DNA of 21,042 bases from Allobrachymonas sp. (GCA_030538335.1 JAUNUE010000009.1:1-21042), one strand, 5' to 3'. Counted from the stretch's first letter, positions 1 through 7,281 are shown. The notes: a model not told the origin generated them from the sequence alone. Numbers and translations: made by a program.

Positions 1-1
1 A

Positions 2-742
2 GCCTGGTTGAAGGTCGGCTTGCCCTTGATGTTGATTCTGATGCCGCTGATGGTGCTGTCGCTGTGGGTGGTGTTCCGCCCCAAACTCAACCGCCGCATA
101 GAGTTGCCGCAGGAAGAAATTCCATGGACGCGCGACCGCATCCTCACGCTGGTGGTCTTTTTCGCCACTGCGCTGGCATGGATTTTTGGCGGCACAGTAA
201 AAGACGTGCTTGGCATTGACAACCCCGATACCTGGGTTGCCGTAACCGCTGCTGTTGCCGTGTCCATCCTCGGCCTGGCATCGTGGCGGCAAATTGCCGA
301 CAACACCGACTGGGGCGTGCTGTACCTGTTCGGTGGCGGCATTACGTTGAGCAACGTGATGCGCAGCTCGGGCGCGTCTGCCGTGCTGGGCGATTCGGTC
401 GCGGGCTTTCTTGCGGGGGCCAGCCCCTTTGCCGTGATCCTGGGCGTAACGGCCTTTATCGTGCTGCTGACCGAGTTCACCAGCAACACCGCATCGGCCG
501 CCTTGCTGGTGCCGGTGTTTGCCGCCATTGCCGAGCGCATGGGCATGCCGCCGAGCATTCTGGTGCTGATCATCGGCATTGGCGCATCGTGTGCCTTCAT
601 GCTGCCGGTGGCCACGCCGCCCAATGCCATTGTTTATGGCACCGGCAAGATCATCCAGCGCGACATGCTCAAGGCAGGTGCGGTGCTCAATGCCGTGTCG
701 ATTGCGGTGCTGGCCATCTGGGCGTTCTTTTTCTTTCGCTGA
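2..742 (+). CDS. SLC13/DASS-family anion permease, 3' part (start outside window)
   Basis: This is the C-terminal half of an inner-membrane transporter of the divalent anion:Na+ symporter (DASS/SLC13) family, which takes up dicarboxylates, sulfate or similar anions. About 246 codons are visible and the frame is open to the left edge, so the gene is cut by the window; a TTG at position 8 is not a credible start. Visible features are several long hydrophobic segments, a TEFTSNTASAA stretch typical of the second substrate/sodium-binding hairpin, and FMLPVATPPNAIVYG, the C-terminal DASS signature. The protein ends with a hydrophobic helix and FFFFR. The substrate cannot be told from this part. 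Downstream lie repeats and a terminator shared with the convergent carbonic anhydrase gene. Family assignment is firm, substrate unknown. Confidence 0.9.
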   Translation, partial: AWLKVGLPLMLILMPLMVLSLWVVFRPKLNRRIELPQEEIPWTRDRILTLVVFFATALAWIFGGTVKDVLGIDNPDTWVAVTAAVAVSILGLASWRQIADNTDWGVLYLFGGGITLSNVMRSSGASAVLGDSVAGFLAGASPFAVILGVTAFIVLLTEFTSNTASAALLVPVFAAIAERMGMPPSILVLIIGIGASCAFMLPVATPPNAIVYGTGKIIQRDMLKAGAVLNAVSIAVLAIWAFFFFR

Positions 743-802
743 TGCGCCACTCGCATAGAGATATGGTCATTCCGAGAAATAATTTGACGATTGCCCCCGA
801 TT

Positions 803-850
803 CAACCCCGACCCGTTCGGGCTGAGCAACCCCGACCCGTTCGGGCTGAG
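803..850. repeat. Perfect 24-bp tandem duplication
   Basis: Bases 803-826 and 827-850 are identical and contain CCCGACCCGTTCGGGCTGAG. The second copy runs straight into the left arm of the palindromic repeat at 836-905, so one arm of that repeat has apparently been duplicated in tandem. Confidence 0.9.
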
Positions 851-929
851 GTATCGAAGCCCTCATGTAAAGACCCCTGCCCTTCGATACCTCAGGGCGA
901 ACGGTATCCGATTATTTTTCAGGTTTGGC
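836..929. repeat. Dispersed palindromic intergenic repeat, copy 1
   Basis: The left arm (about 838-862, CCGTTCGGGCTGAGGTATCG and on) and the right arm (880-905, CCCTTCGATACCTCAGGGCG and on) are near-perfect inverted repeats around a loop of about 18 nt. The right arm is repeated in inverse orientation at 21017-21042 with 26/26 identity. The similarity continues more weakly to base 929 (GATTATTTTTCAGGTTTGGC here against GATTATTTTCAGATTTGGC there). The core resembles short palindromic repeats widespread in Comamonadaceae and other proteobacteria. No ORF is associated. Confidence 0.8.
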
Positions 930-932
930 AGT

Positions 933-964
933 AAAAAAAGCACGGTTTGCACCGTGCTTTTTTT
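933..964. terminator. Bidirectional rho-independent terminator
   Basis: A perfect 14-bp stem (933-946 with 951-964) has a TTGC loop; its GCACGGT core is flanked by A7 on one side and a T-run on the other, so it works in both directions. It lies between the end of the SLC13 gene (+) and the end of the carbonic anhydrase gene (-), which converge here. Confidence 0.85.
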
Positions 965-1004
965 ATCGCCTGGCGGCTCCTCACAGAAGCCGCCGTCAAA
1001 AACC

Positions 1005-1760
1005 TCAATGCAGCACTGTGCGTGCATTCACCGGCTGCAAGGGCCGGTTGTTGGGGCCGTGCATGGCCTTGTTCAAGGTGTCGATCTGTGCCTTGGAGGC
1101 AAACACGTGGTTCTTCAGCACCATCCAGCGCACGCCTTCGGAGCAGGGCGGCGTGGTCAGCGAGCCGCTGAAGCTGTAGTAGTCGCGGTTGGCGGGCAGC
1201 AGCGAGTTGGCATCAAAAGGCGTTTTCAGTGCCTGCTTCTCGTTCAACTTGGTCGGCACCGTGCTCTCGAACGCGCCCAGCGCCGCGTTGGCCGCGCCTT
1301 CTTCGTACATCACGCCCACCACAGCCAGGTTGCCATCTTTGTCGGCATGCACCAAGTGCCCCTCGATCGGGTACGACTTGCCATCGATCTGGTTTTCGCT
1401 CGGTGTGTGGAAGTGGTACTGCTTCAGATCAAAGCGGGTGTTGTTCACTTCAATGTAGCTGCCAGGCGCAAAGTTCACCTGCACGGTGTGGCCGTTGTTG
1501 ATGATCTCGTTGCCACCCGGTTTGTAGGAAAATTTGATCGGAGGCAGATTCGCATCTACCAGCGCCAGCTTGGAGATATTGATCGGCGTCTGGTTCTTGC
1601 CGGCGCAGGCGGCGTACTCCGGGCTGAGCGAAGCCCAGTGTTCCGGCGCTCCGCTACCGGTATAACCCCATGCGGTCTTTTTGGCAGGCTGGGAAGGCGC
1701 TGTGCTGCATGCCGCCAAAGCCACGCTTGCGGCCACGGCGGCCAAAGTCATCTTTTTCAT
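1005..1760 (-). CDS. Alpha-class carbonic anhydrase, predicted periplasmic lipoprotein
   Basis: This enzyme interconverts CO2 and bicarbonate with a zinc ion. The start at 1760 (MKKMTLAAV) is chosen because GGAGG sits 5 nt upstream; the ATG at 1763 is too close to it, and the longer frame from 1820 would bury the signal peptide. That gives 251 aa. Residues 1-18 form a lipoprotein signal with lipobox LAAC (Cys18), so the enzyme should be anchored at a membrane facing the periplasm. Zinc ligands are His116 and His118 (QYHFHTPSEN) and His135 (EGHLVH). SLTTPPCSEGVRW (about 200-212) holds the active-site threonine, and Cys52/Cys206 match the usual disulfide pair. Length is normal for a bacterial alpha-CA. 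It is followed by a terminator and seems monocistronic. Confidence 0.95.
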   Translation of the reverse strand: MKKMTLAAVAASVALAACSTAPSQPAKKTAWGYTGSGAPEHWASLSPEYAACAGKNQTPINISKLALVDANLPPIKFSYKPGGNEIINNGHTVQVNFAPGSYIEVNNTRFDLKQYHFHTPSENQIDGKSYPIEGHLVHADKDGNLAVVGVMYEEGAANAALGAFESTVPTKLNEKQALKTPFDANSLLPANRDYYSFSGSLTTPPCSEGVRWMVLKNHVFASKAQIDTLNKAMHGPNNRPLQPVNARTVLH

Positions 1761-1763
1761 CAT

Positions 1764-2067
1764 TCCCTCCGTATCGTTGGTAAATAGGTGATAGTTGATG
1801 GCACCGGGTGCCGCAGCCATTCTATTTAGAGAAAATGCAGGAATGGTGGCCTGCTTTCGGCCGGGAGATAGGCACTTACCCTTAGACTCGCTTCCAACCC
1901 CACCTCACAGGAGGCGCGCGGCGTCAGAACCGGGGGCATCGCCAAGAACGCAAGTGCGATGGGCCATCTTGGTGCGTCACCAACAAACAAACAGATTGCC
2001 ACGCCGCCTTCAGCAGCTCGCAATGACGTAGCAACGGCCTGTCAGGGCGCATTTGGGCTTGTGCCCT
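1764..2067. other. Intergenic region between ybeY and carbonic anhydrase
   Basis: About 300 bp contain no convincing gene; short frames here lack a ribosome-binding site and family features. The recognisable elements are the GGAGGG ribosome-binding site of the carbonic anhydrase at 1765-1770 and the REP-like hairpin at 1993-2028. I see no strong -35/-10 pair for the carbonic anhydrase. Confidence 0.6.
1993..2028. repeat. REP-like hairpin repeat
   Basis: AGATTGCCACGCCGCCTTCA followed by GCAGCTCGCAATGACG has the layout of the widespread proteobacterial repeat ATTGC-(variable GC-rich)-GCAATGACG, with ATTGC (1995-1999) pairing with GCAAT (2020-2024). It lies 40 bp beyond the 3' end of ybeY. Only one copy is in this window, so membership of a repeat family is inferred from recalled similarity. 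Confidence 0.45.
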
Positions 2068-2529
2068 TCAGGCATAAGGATTGGCAAACCCCAGTTTCTC
2101 AAGAATGCGGATCTCTTCCGCCTCCATCGCCTCGGCTTCAGCATCGCTGGTTTCATGATCCCACCCTTGGGCATGCAAGGTGCCATGCACAACCAGATGC
2201 GCATAGTGGGCCTCCAGCGTTTTGCCCTGCTCAATTGCCTCTGCCGCCACCACATCGGCACACAGCACCAAGTCGGCGCACACATGCGGCGCAGGGCTGT
2301 AGTCAAACGTCAGCACATTGGTGGCGTAATCGCGCTGGCGGTAATCGCGGTTGAGCGCTCGTGCCTCATCATCGCCCACAATGCGCACCGTGATCTCGGC
2401 GCTTTCCACACCATCGAGCAAGGCATGTCTCAGCCAGCGCTGCACGCGGTGGCGGGGCAGAACTGTGCGGTGTTCTGTCGCACGGTCAAAACGGACAAAT
2501 TGTAAAGAAAGTAAAAGCGATCTGCCCAT
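2068..2529 (-). CDS. ybeY: Endoribonuclease YbeY (16S rRNA 3'-end maturation)
   Basis: YbeY is a zinc-dependent single-strand endoribonuclease acting in 16S rRNA 3'-end processing and ribosome quality control. The 153-aa product matches the family length. The metal site HGTLHAQGWDH gives His115, His119 and His125, and NRDYRQRDYATNVLTFDY upstream is also characteristic. The start at 2529 (MGRSLLLSL) is preferred over an in-frame ATG at 2637, because the extra 36 codons are unlike the family and overlap the upstream gene. The start lies one base after the TAG stop of the sulfatase-fold gene (TAGCATG), and there is no good Shine-Dalgarno site, so translation is probably coupled. The usual neighbours phoH (ybeZ) and corC (ybeX) are absent, which is unusual for this gene. 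Confidence 0.93.
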   Translation of the reverse strand: MGRSLLLSLQFVRFDRATEHRTVLPRHRVQRWLRHALLDGVESAEITVRIVGDDEARALNRDYRQRDYATNVLTFDYSPAPHVCADLVLCADVVAAEAIEQGKTLEAHYAHLVVHGTLHAQGWDHETSDAEAEAMEAEEIRILEKLGFANPYA

Positions 2530-2530
2530 G

Positions 2531-3967
2531 CTAATGGCTTTGCACACCCGCAGGCGATTCCACGCGCAAATGCAGAAATGGAACTTTTTCGGCAGAAAAA
2601 GCCTGACGGTCTTCTTGCCGAAAAAAGGGAGGCGCATGATCGCCCGTAATAACCACCTCTACCCCTTCCATTTCAGGTTTCGCAAGCATTATGGTCAAAG
2701 CATCGATAAACTCTTTTACCAGACCATGATGTATGCATCGCGCACTGTCCTCTGCAAATCCGAGCTGTTTGCACTCCTCGCTGTGATCTCTACGCAAATC
2801 GCGCACATCGTAGGGCAAATGAGAGTTGGAAGTCAGCCAATAAACAAAAGTTTTCGGCGATGCAAGCAACTGATCTTTCACCAGAGGCGTCAAATCTACA
2901 TCGCACAAGCTAGGAAAGGAATAACAGTTTCTCGCCTTGACCCCTATATTATTTCTGTAATATTCACGATCAAAGCCTATTTCTTTGGCCCACTCGTTAT
3001 GTCGATACATGGTTCCTGATGCACTTGAAATTGATACCGCTTGGTAACCTTGGTTCTTGACAAATTCCGGCCAACAAGGCATGGTGCGTTGCACCGCACC
3101 AAAATCAATGCCTAATGGCAGCAGTGCGCACAACTCCCTGAGTTCACCAGAAATGGTTCCCCCTGAGAAATAGATCGCTCCTTGATTGACAGTTCTAATC
3201 CATGGGTTTTCATGTATGGATTCAAGTTGGGCGGCTAAATGTTCTGCAGCAACCGGTACTCCAAAAGACTCGACTACCACCAGCAGCATGCGCTTAGGTA
3301 ATTGCTCTTTACTGCGCTCGCCCCATGCCAGATTAGCAGCGGTTGGATATTTCCACTCCCTGAAGGCTGCGCCGTTACTCTGTGAAATTTCAAATCCCAG
3401 ATTACTACGATAAAAAATTTTTGCCAATGTATCCAGTTGGCTTCCCATGATCACAATTCTTCGATCAAGATGCAGGTTGTCTTGCGGCTTTTCTATAGAA
3501 CGGATTGTCGCTGGAATATTCAGAACCACTATCGGCGCCACCATGGAAATCAATATTTTTCTATTTACACTTTTTATTTTTTTACATATAAAATAAAACT
3601 TTGATGAAAATATAAAAAAAATTAATACCATCAATAATAAAATGGTAACTGGCGCTTCGAGGGTAAACTTGGGCAATTGAAGCAACTGCCTAATATCGAA
3701 AATTACATATACTTGCGAAAAACCAGCCAACACATCTACCGTCAACGCTGTAAACGCGCAGATCCAGCCAAAATACCGCCAGCCAAAACTCCAAAGAAAC
3801 AGGGCCGCAAAATAGTCCAGATTGAACCATGGCCGCTGGTAGCCAAAATACCAGGCAGCCCACCAAAACAAAGCATTAGGCATAGCCAGCCATAAGGCAG
3901 CCAAAAGCCAAGGCGCGAATCTGCTCGTCTCGACATTCGCTGGGCTTATTGCAACCGATGAACGCAC
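2531..3967 (-). CDS. Membrane sulfatase-fold phosphotransferase (LTA synthase / pEtN transferase type)
   Basis: This is an inner-membrane protein with several hydrophobic helices in the first ~170 residues and a C-terminal alkaline-phosphatase/sulfatase-fold domain. With the GTG start at 3967 it has 478 residues. LLVVVESFG supplies the metal-binding Glu233, GGTISGELREL the probable threonine nucleophile (Thr271), SNSHLPY a His near 383, and ITGDHAPPFF the Asp443/His444 metal ligands. Such enzymes move phosphoethanolamine or phosphoglycerol to lipids, glycans or, in Neisseria, pilin; the substrate here is unknown. The GTG directly follows the TAA of the ABC ATPase gene (TAATGTG); an in-frame ATG at 4024 overlaps that gene by 56 bp and lacks a clear RBS. 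DNA around 3540-3650 is strikingly A/T-rich for this window. It is the last island gene before ybeY. Confidence 0.8.
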   Translation of the reverse strand: MRSSVAISPANVETSRFAPWLLAALWLAMPNALFWWAAWYFGYQRPWFNLDYFAALFLWSFGWRYFGWICAFTALTVDVLAGFSQVYVIFDIRQLLQLPKFTLEAPVTILLLMVLIFFIFSSKFYFICKKIKSVNRKILISMVAPIVVLNIPATIRSIEKPQDNLHLDRRIVIMGSQLDTLAKIFYRSNLGFEISQSNGAAFREWKYPTAANLAWGERSKEQLPKRMLLVVVESFGVPVAAEHLAAQLESIHENPWIRTVNQGAIYFSGGTISGELRELCALLPLGIDFGAVQRTMPCWPEFVKNQGYQAVSISSASGTMYRHNEWAKEIGFDREYYRNNIGVKARNCYSFPSLCDVDLTPLVKDQLLASPKTFVYWLTSNSHLPYDVRDLRRDHSEECKQLGFAEDSARCIHHGLVKEFIDALTIMLAKPEMEGVEVVITGDHAPPFFRQEDRQAFSAEKVPFLHLRVESPAGVQSH

Positions 3968-3968
3968 A

Positions 3969-4847
3969 TTACTCTTTAACGATATCGACAAACAACTGCT
4001 CAAGGTTAAAACTGCGCTGCACATCTACCAGTTCAACCGAATCTGGCAATGTCTGTAATGTAGCCTGCAGCTCGCTTTGCTTGATCTGTTTCTTCCACAA
4101 ACCCATACCATCTTCAAGGTAACCGTCCATCCCGGTGCCTTTGTAGCGCAATACCAGATCGCCTTGGCTGAGTACCTCCGCCATGGATTTATCAGCCCGC
4201 AATTCTCCTTTATGGATCAAAAGCAACCGACTTGCCAGACGTTCCACGTCATTCAGCACATGCGATGAGAAAAAAACTGTACCGCCTCGACCGCGGTATG
4301 CCTGTATTTCATCCGCCACAAGTTTGCGTCCAACGGGATCAAGGCCCGACATCGGCTCATCCAGCACCAGTAGTTTGGGTTCAATAGCCAGCGCATGCGC
4401 CAGCGCGGTACGTTGCGTCATGCCTTTGGAAAGGTTTCGTACACGCTTGTGCGCTGCATAAGCAACTCCCACTCGCTCCAGCCATTTCATCGCGCACTTG
4501 GCAGCCGAATCGCCTTTTGCTCGTTCATGAATTTCAAGCCCCATGACGACAATTTCTAAGGGCGTCAGATAGTCGTACAAATAAGGATTTTCAGGCACAT
4601 AACCTACGTTTTTACGCGCTTTTTCGCTTTGTGCTGCTTGTTCCATTAAGCGAATTTCACCTTTATCAGGCTTGAGCATGCCCATCAGCATCTTCATGCT
4701 GGTGCTTTTACCGGCTCCATTCTGGCCAACAAACCCGATGGCTTCACCTGAAAAAATACTGAAGCTCAAATCACGAACAGCGATTATCTGGTTCCCTTTA
4801 TGGCGAAAGCTCTTGCTGACATTATCAAATTGGACTCGTTCATTCAT
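3969..4847 (-). CDS. ABC transporter ATP-binding protein, PilH-like by context
   Basis: This is the ATPase subunit of an ABC-2 type exporter. The start at 4847 (MNERVQFDNV) has AAGGA 9 nt upstream and lies 13 nt after the previous stop; a longer frame from 4907 overlaps that gene and adds unrelated residues. The 292-aa protein shows Walker A GQNGAGKST (41-49), a VPENP Q-loop region with Glu in place of Gln as often seen in ABC-2 ATPases, signature LSKGM (139-143), Walker B LLVLDEP (159-165) and the switch SSHVL. The ~80-residue tail after the ATPase core is divergent. The partner permease is two genes upstream. The composition (pilin, permease, TPR-like protein, ATPase) recalls the Myxococcus pilGHI genes needed for pilus assembly. 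ABC assignment is firm; the pilus role is inferred. Confidence 0.92.
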   Translation of the reverse strand: MNERVQFDNVSKSFRHKGNQIIAVRDLSFSIFSGEAIGFVGQNGAGKSTSMKMLMGMLKPDKGEIRLMEQAAQSEKARKNVGYVPENPYLYDYLTPLEIVVMGLEIHERAKGDSAAKCAMKWLERVGVAYAAHKRVRNLSKGMTQRTALAHALAIEPKLLVLDEPMSGLDPVGRKLVADEIQAYRGRGGTVFFSSHVLNDVERLASRLLLIHKGELRADKSMAEVLSQGDLVLRYKGTGMDGYLEDGMGLWKKQIKQSELQATLQTLPDSVELVDVQRSFNLEQLFVDIVKE

Positions 4848-4860
4848 ATTCTCACGTCCT

Positions 4861-5685
4861 TCACGCACGCTGTCTAACCAACAGCTGCGGAACACCTTTT
4901 TCGTCAAGCATATATCCTATCCCCAGTGGATCTTCGGGAATGTGCTGCACCAAGCCTGCGTCTACCAACTCCTCCAATCTGACAGCAGAGCGTCCGTATT
5001 TTTCGCCAAATATTACGGCTGCTTCGCGCAGTGTCACTAAACCACGCAAACGCTGAATTCGGACATCAAGCAATGCTACTTGTTGAGAATTATTTTGCAC
5101 TTTTTTCAGGCGCTCTATCATCTCGATGGCCACAACAGGGTCATCGCCACGCTCATGCCATTTTGCCGCGATCATCCGTAAAGCCGATGAATTCGGCTCG
5201 CCTGTTCGCCGTGCGGCAATTTCCGCCCACTGGCCTGCCAATTGATACTCAGCGCCAAAATACGCAGCATTGAACGCATAAAAGAATGGAGGCATCATAT
5301 CCCACGTCCGTGTATTGCTGGCCCGCTGCAGAACCACTTGAGCCTCCTCTACACTTCCCTGCCAAGGCAATATTGAAGCTGCCAAGTAATAATTATCTTC
5401 GTGACGAGGATTGAACAATGAGGCATCCTGCAACAGCGTGGCCTGTACAGCAAATGTTGTTTGATCTTTGATAAAAGCACCGACTGTTGCACTTCGAATA
5501 ACGTTTAAATTGGCGGCCAGATAACGGTCTCCTCCTGCCTGCCATATCTGGAAGATAAGTGGCAAGCGCACCTTCAGTCCCTCCTGCTGCTCGAAACGCG
5601 GGCGCGGCAATAACTGCCAAGTAGCCAAGGCATACAATAATGCTGCGGTCACACTCATCAGCAACAATCCGTGTCTGCGCATCAT
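4861..5685 (-). CDS. Membrane-anchored TPR-like protein, possible PilG analogue
   Basis: A 274-aa protein begins with basic residues and a single hydrophobic helix (about 6-25), so most of it should lie in the periplasm or be tethered at the membrane. The middle (about 85-215) is built of alternating helix pairs (NYYLAASILPWQGSVEEA, AYFGAEYQLAGQWAEIAA, KWHERGDDPVVAIEMIERL) that look like tetratricopeptide repeats. The C-terminus ends in a short region with DPLGIGYMLDEKG. The ATG shares its A with the TAA stop of the permease (TAATG), so the two are translationally coupled; the second ATG at 5682 is an equally possible start. Lying between the permease and ATPase genes, it is probably an accessory subunit of that transporter. 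I do not recognise a named family with certainty; similarity to PilG is a matter of position and size. Confidence 0.72.
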   Translation of the reverse strand: MMRRHGLLLMSVTAALLYALATWQLLPRPRFEQQEGLKVRLPLIFQIWQAGGDRYLAANLNVIRSATVGAFIKDQTTFAVQATLLQDASLFNPRHEDNYYLAASILPWQGSVEEAQVVLQRASNTRTWDMMPPFFYAFNAAYFGAEYQLAGQWAEIAARRTGEPNSSALRMIAAKWHERGDDPVVAIEMIERLKKVQNNSQQVALLDVRIQRLRGLVTLREAAVIFGEKYGRSAVRLEELVDAGLVQHIPEDPLGIGYMLDEKGVPQLLVRQRA

Positions 5686-6488
5686 TACAGCAACTCCCGT
5701 GTTTGCAGCTTATGCGCCCCTAACCCCAGCAGAAAGCCGATATAAGCCAGCGCCATGACCGCTGCCCACCCCATACCCATCCAATCGGGGGGCAAGCCAT
5801 AAAGTGACAAATCACGCCAGTCAAGGCGTGACAAGTCTGGCAGTAGCCATTTTCCCGCCTGAATGATGGGCAAAAGCCATTTAATCTGCTGAGGATCAGC
5901 ATTTTCCGAATGGAGCAAAAAATCCAGCGTAATACCCAAACTACGCGCAGCCAATGCAAAAAAACTTCCAAGAATCAAGGGAAGAAAAGGGGTCGTAGAC
6001 ACACAGCACAAGAACAGGGCAAAGGCTGTAATCACCAACAAATCCAGCCATACTCCCACCAGCACCGCAACGTAGCTCGCCCCGAGTGCAACGGGTGTAG
6101 GCTGGCTATAACTTACAGGCAAAACCTGCAAGATTCCACCTAGCGCCCCACCCAGAATGGCAACCCCCAACGCCAACAGCAGGGCAACAGCAAAAAAGCG
6201 GCTCAACAAATACGTCCCACGTGATACGGGATATGCCAATACAAAATACAGGGACTTACGCTCTATGTCGCGGCCCAGCAACTCCTGCACCCAAAACAAA
6301 GCCATCAGCAACAACACCAGTCGTATACCCGACAAGCCCACGTCAAGAGCCACGGTTGCTGGTTGCCGCCCCGAAAAATTGGCAGCCAGCCACGCTGCGC
6401 CGAGAACGGCAAATGCCAACACCAAAAGCCAACGGACACTATGGGTACGAATGCCTGAAAGCCAGCCTGATTGAATCAATTGCCACAT
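5685..6488 (-). CDS. ABC-2 type transporter permease, PilI-like by context
   Basis: This integral membrane protein has about six hydrophobic segments and 267 residues from the start at 6488 (MWQLIQSGWL). After the first helix, ELLGRDIERKSLYFVLAYPVSRGTYLLSRF is the typical ABC-2 coupling-helix region. The remaining helices are followed by LLPDLSRLDWRD and a short cytoplasmic end. An alternative ATG at 6533 was rejected because it would place a terminator hairpin (6513-6543) inside the coding region and adds residues made of the stem. No clear Shine-Dalgarno sequence precedes 6488, so the start is uncertain. The stop overlaps the next gene's start by one base. It pairs with the ATPase encoded at 3969-4847; the substrate is unknown. 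Confidence 0.85.
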   Translation of the reverse strand: MWQLIQSGWLSGIRTHSVRWLLVLAFAVLGAAWLAANFSGRQPATVALDVGLSGIRLVLLLMALFWVQELLGRDIERKSLYFVLAYPVSRGTYLLSRFFAVALLLALGVAILGGALGGILQVLPVSYSQPTPVALGASYVAVLVGVWLDLLVITAFALFLCCVSTTPFLPLILGSFFALAARSLGITLDFLLHSENADPQQIKWLLPIIQAGKWLLPDLSRLDWRDLSLYGLPPDWMGMGWAAVMALAYIGFLLGLGAHKLQTRELL

Positions 6489-6512
6489 GATGATGATTAT
6501 GCTGCACGCAAG

Positions 6513-6543
6513 AAAAAAGTGCATGCCAAGCATGCACTTTTTT
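6513..6543. terminator. Perfect-stem terminator between pilin pair and ABC genes
   Basis: A perfect 14-bp stem (6513-6526 with 6530-6543) has the core GTGCATGC, a CAA loop, and A6/T6 flanks. It lies 50 bp after the secreted-protein gene and 25 bp before the permease start. It should end or strongly reduce transcription from the pilin promoter, so pilin mRNA could be abundant and the ABC genes expressed only by read-through or from a weak promoter of their own; none is obvious. Confidence 0.85.
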
Positions 6544-6592
6544 CAATATACACTCTACCAAAAACAATATGTATTGGCAGTGGAGAGAATTT

Positions 6593-6994
6593 TTACTCAG
6601 CGGTGCAGCCGTTAACAGCGGCCAACGTCGGCTCACGAGGCGTGGGCGCGGTAGTACCGGTTGTCGGCTTGCCACATACTGCAACGGAGCCGCCTTCACT
6701 GGAACCCGCAAAGTTGTTGCGACCTTTTGTACTGGCCGTTTGCACAACCAGTGCAGCCTCACTTTGCTCCCAAGCCAAACCCACGTTGGAAGAAACATTG
6801 TAGCTAAAACCATTCTGCATATAGCAGGTATCATCTGCTGTCCCTTCGGCCAGCGTATAGGTATTGGTAGAAGACGTTGCAGCCGAGGAGACTTTACCTT
6901 TAGTAGTTGCGCATGCCGCAAATGCAGGCGTTGCAGCGAAGAAGGCAGCACCAACAGCCGATGCAGCAGCAATTTTGATCAATGCATTTTTCAT
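6593..6994 (-). CDS. Small secreted protein, candidate pilin partner (PilA-C/Spc position)
   Basis: A 133-aa protein has a textbook Sec signal peptide (residues 1-26, ending ATPAFA, then ACATT). Mature length is about 107 residues with four cysteines (about 28, 57, 108, 129), enough for two disulfides. It is rich in Ser, Thr, Gly and Ala, with a Pro/Thr segment GTTAPTPREPT near the end, as in small secreted beta proteins. AAAGGA lies about 8 nt before the ATG. The gene starts 27 bp after the short pilin gene, with a terminator beyond it, so the two form one transcription unit. In Geobacter the short pilin PilA-N is followed directly by a secreted PilA-C/Spc that combines with it. Position, size and signal peptide fit that role, but I cannot show sequence homology by eye. 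Confidence 0.8.
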   Translation of the reverse strand: MKNALIKIAAASAVGAAFFAATPAFAACATTKGKVSSAATSSTNTYTLAEGTADDTCYMQNGFSYNVSSNVGLAWEQSEAALVVQTASTKGRNNFAGSSEGGSVAVCGKPTTGTTAPTPREPTLAAVNGCTAE

Positions 6995-7021
6995 GTCAAT
7001 ATCCTTTAATAAAATAAAGTC

Positions 7022-7207
7022 TTATTTCTGAGAGTTGGCCATGCCGGCAGTAAGAAAGTTACGCGCATCAGACTGGGCAGCTTTGTCTTGCGCCTTTTTC
7101 TGGTATTCGCTGTACTGGGGAATGGCAACGGCGGCCAGAATACCGATGATGGCGACCACAATCATCAGTTCGATCAGGGTAAAACCCTTTTGCAGGGATG
7201 CTTTCAT
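7022..7207 (-). CDS. pilA: Short type IV prepilin, Geobacter PilA-N type
   Basis: This is a 61-aa class IVa prepilin with an 8-residue leader, MKASLQKG, cut before Phe1, and a mature chain of 53 residues. The mature N-terminus FTLIELMIVVAIIGILAAVA carries Glu5 and the hydrophobic assembly helix. Then comes a charged helix (SEYQKKAQDKAAQSDARN) and the protein stops, without the globular beta domain and disulfide loop of ordinary ~150-aa pilins. The tail pattern Y-x2-KA-x3-AA-x-SD-x-RN-x2-TA is what I recall for Geobacter PilA. The start at 7207 has TAGGAG at good spacing; a longer frame from 7264 would put 19 extra residues before the leader. A clean TAA stop and the secreted-protein gene 27 bp on argue against a simple truncation. 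It is transcribed from the sigma-54 promoter at 7282-7297. Confidence 0.93.
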   Translation of the reverse strand: MKASLQKGFTLIELMIVVAIIGILAAVAIPQYSEYQKKAQDKAAQSDARNFLTAGMANSQK

Positions 7208-7281
7208 TTTAAGGCTCCTATAAAAAATTGCAGGGAAGAAACCCGCCTTTAGTAGTTTCTTCAACTACTGCCCTGAGTAAC

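Noticed and set aside
954..1787. Open frame of 277 codons on the plus strand
   Set aside because: It is antisense to the carbonic anhydrase, whose zinc ligands, lipobox and Shine-Dalgarno site are all in place.
1826..2354. Short open frames around 1826-2354 on both strands
   Set aside because: They overlap ybeY or the REP-like repeat, lack ribosome-binding sites and show no family features.
7022..7207. Electrically conductive pilin because of similarity to Geobacter PilA
   Set aside because: Only four aromatic residues are present in the mature chain, and filament conductivity cannot be read from sequence; Geobacter nanowires have also been shown to be cytochrome filaments.
7022..7207. Pilin as a pseudogene truncated from a ~150-aa pilin
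   Set aside because: No remnant of a globular pilin domain follows in any frame, and the promoter, RBS and stop are intact and the next gene has its own signal peptide.
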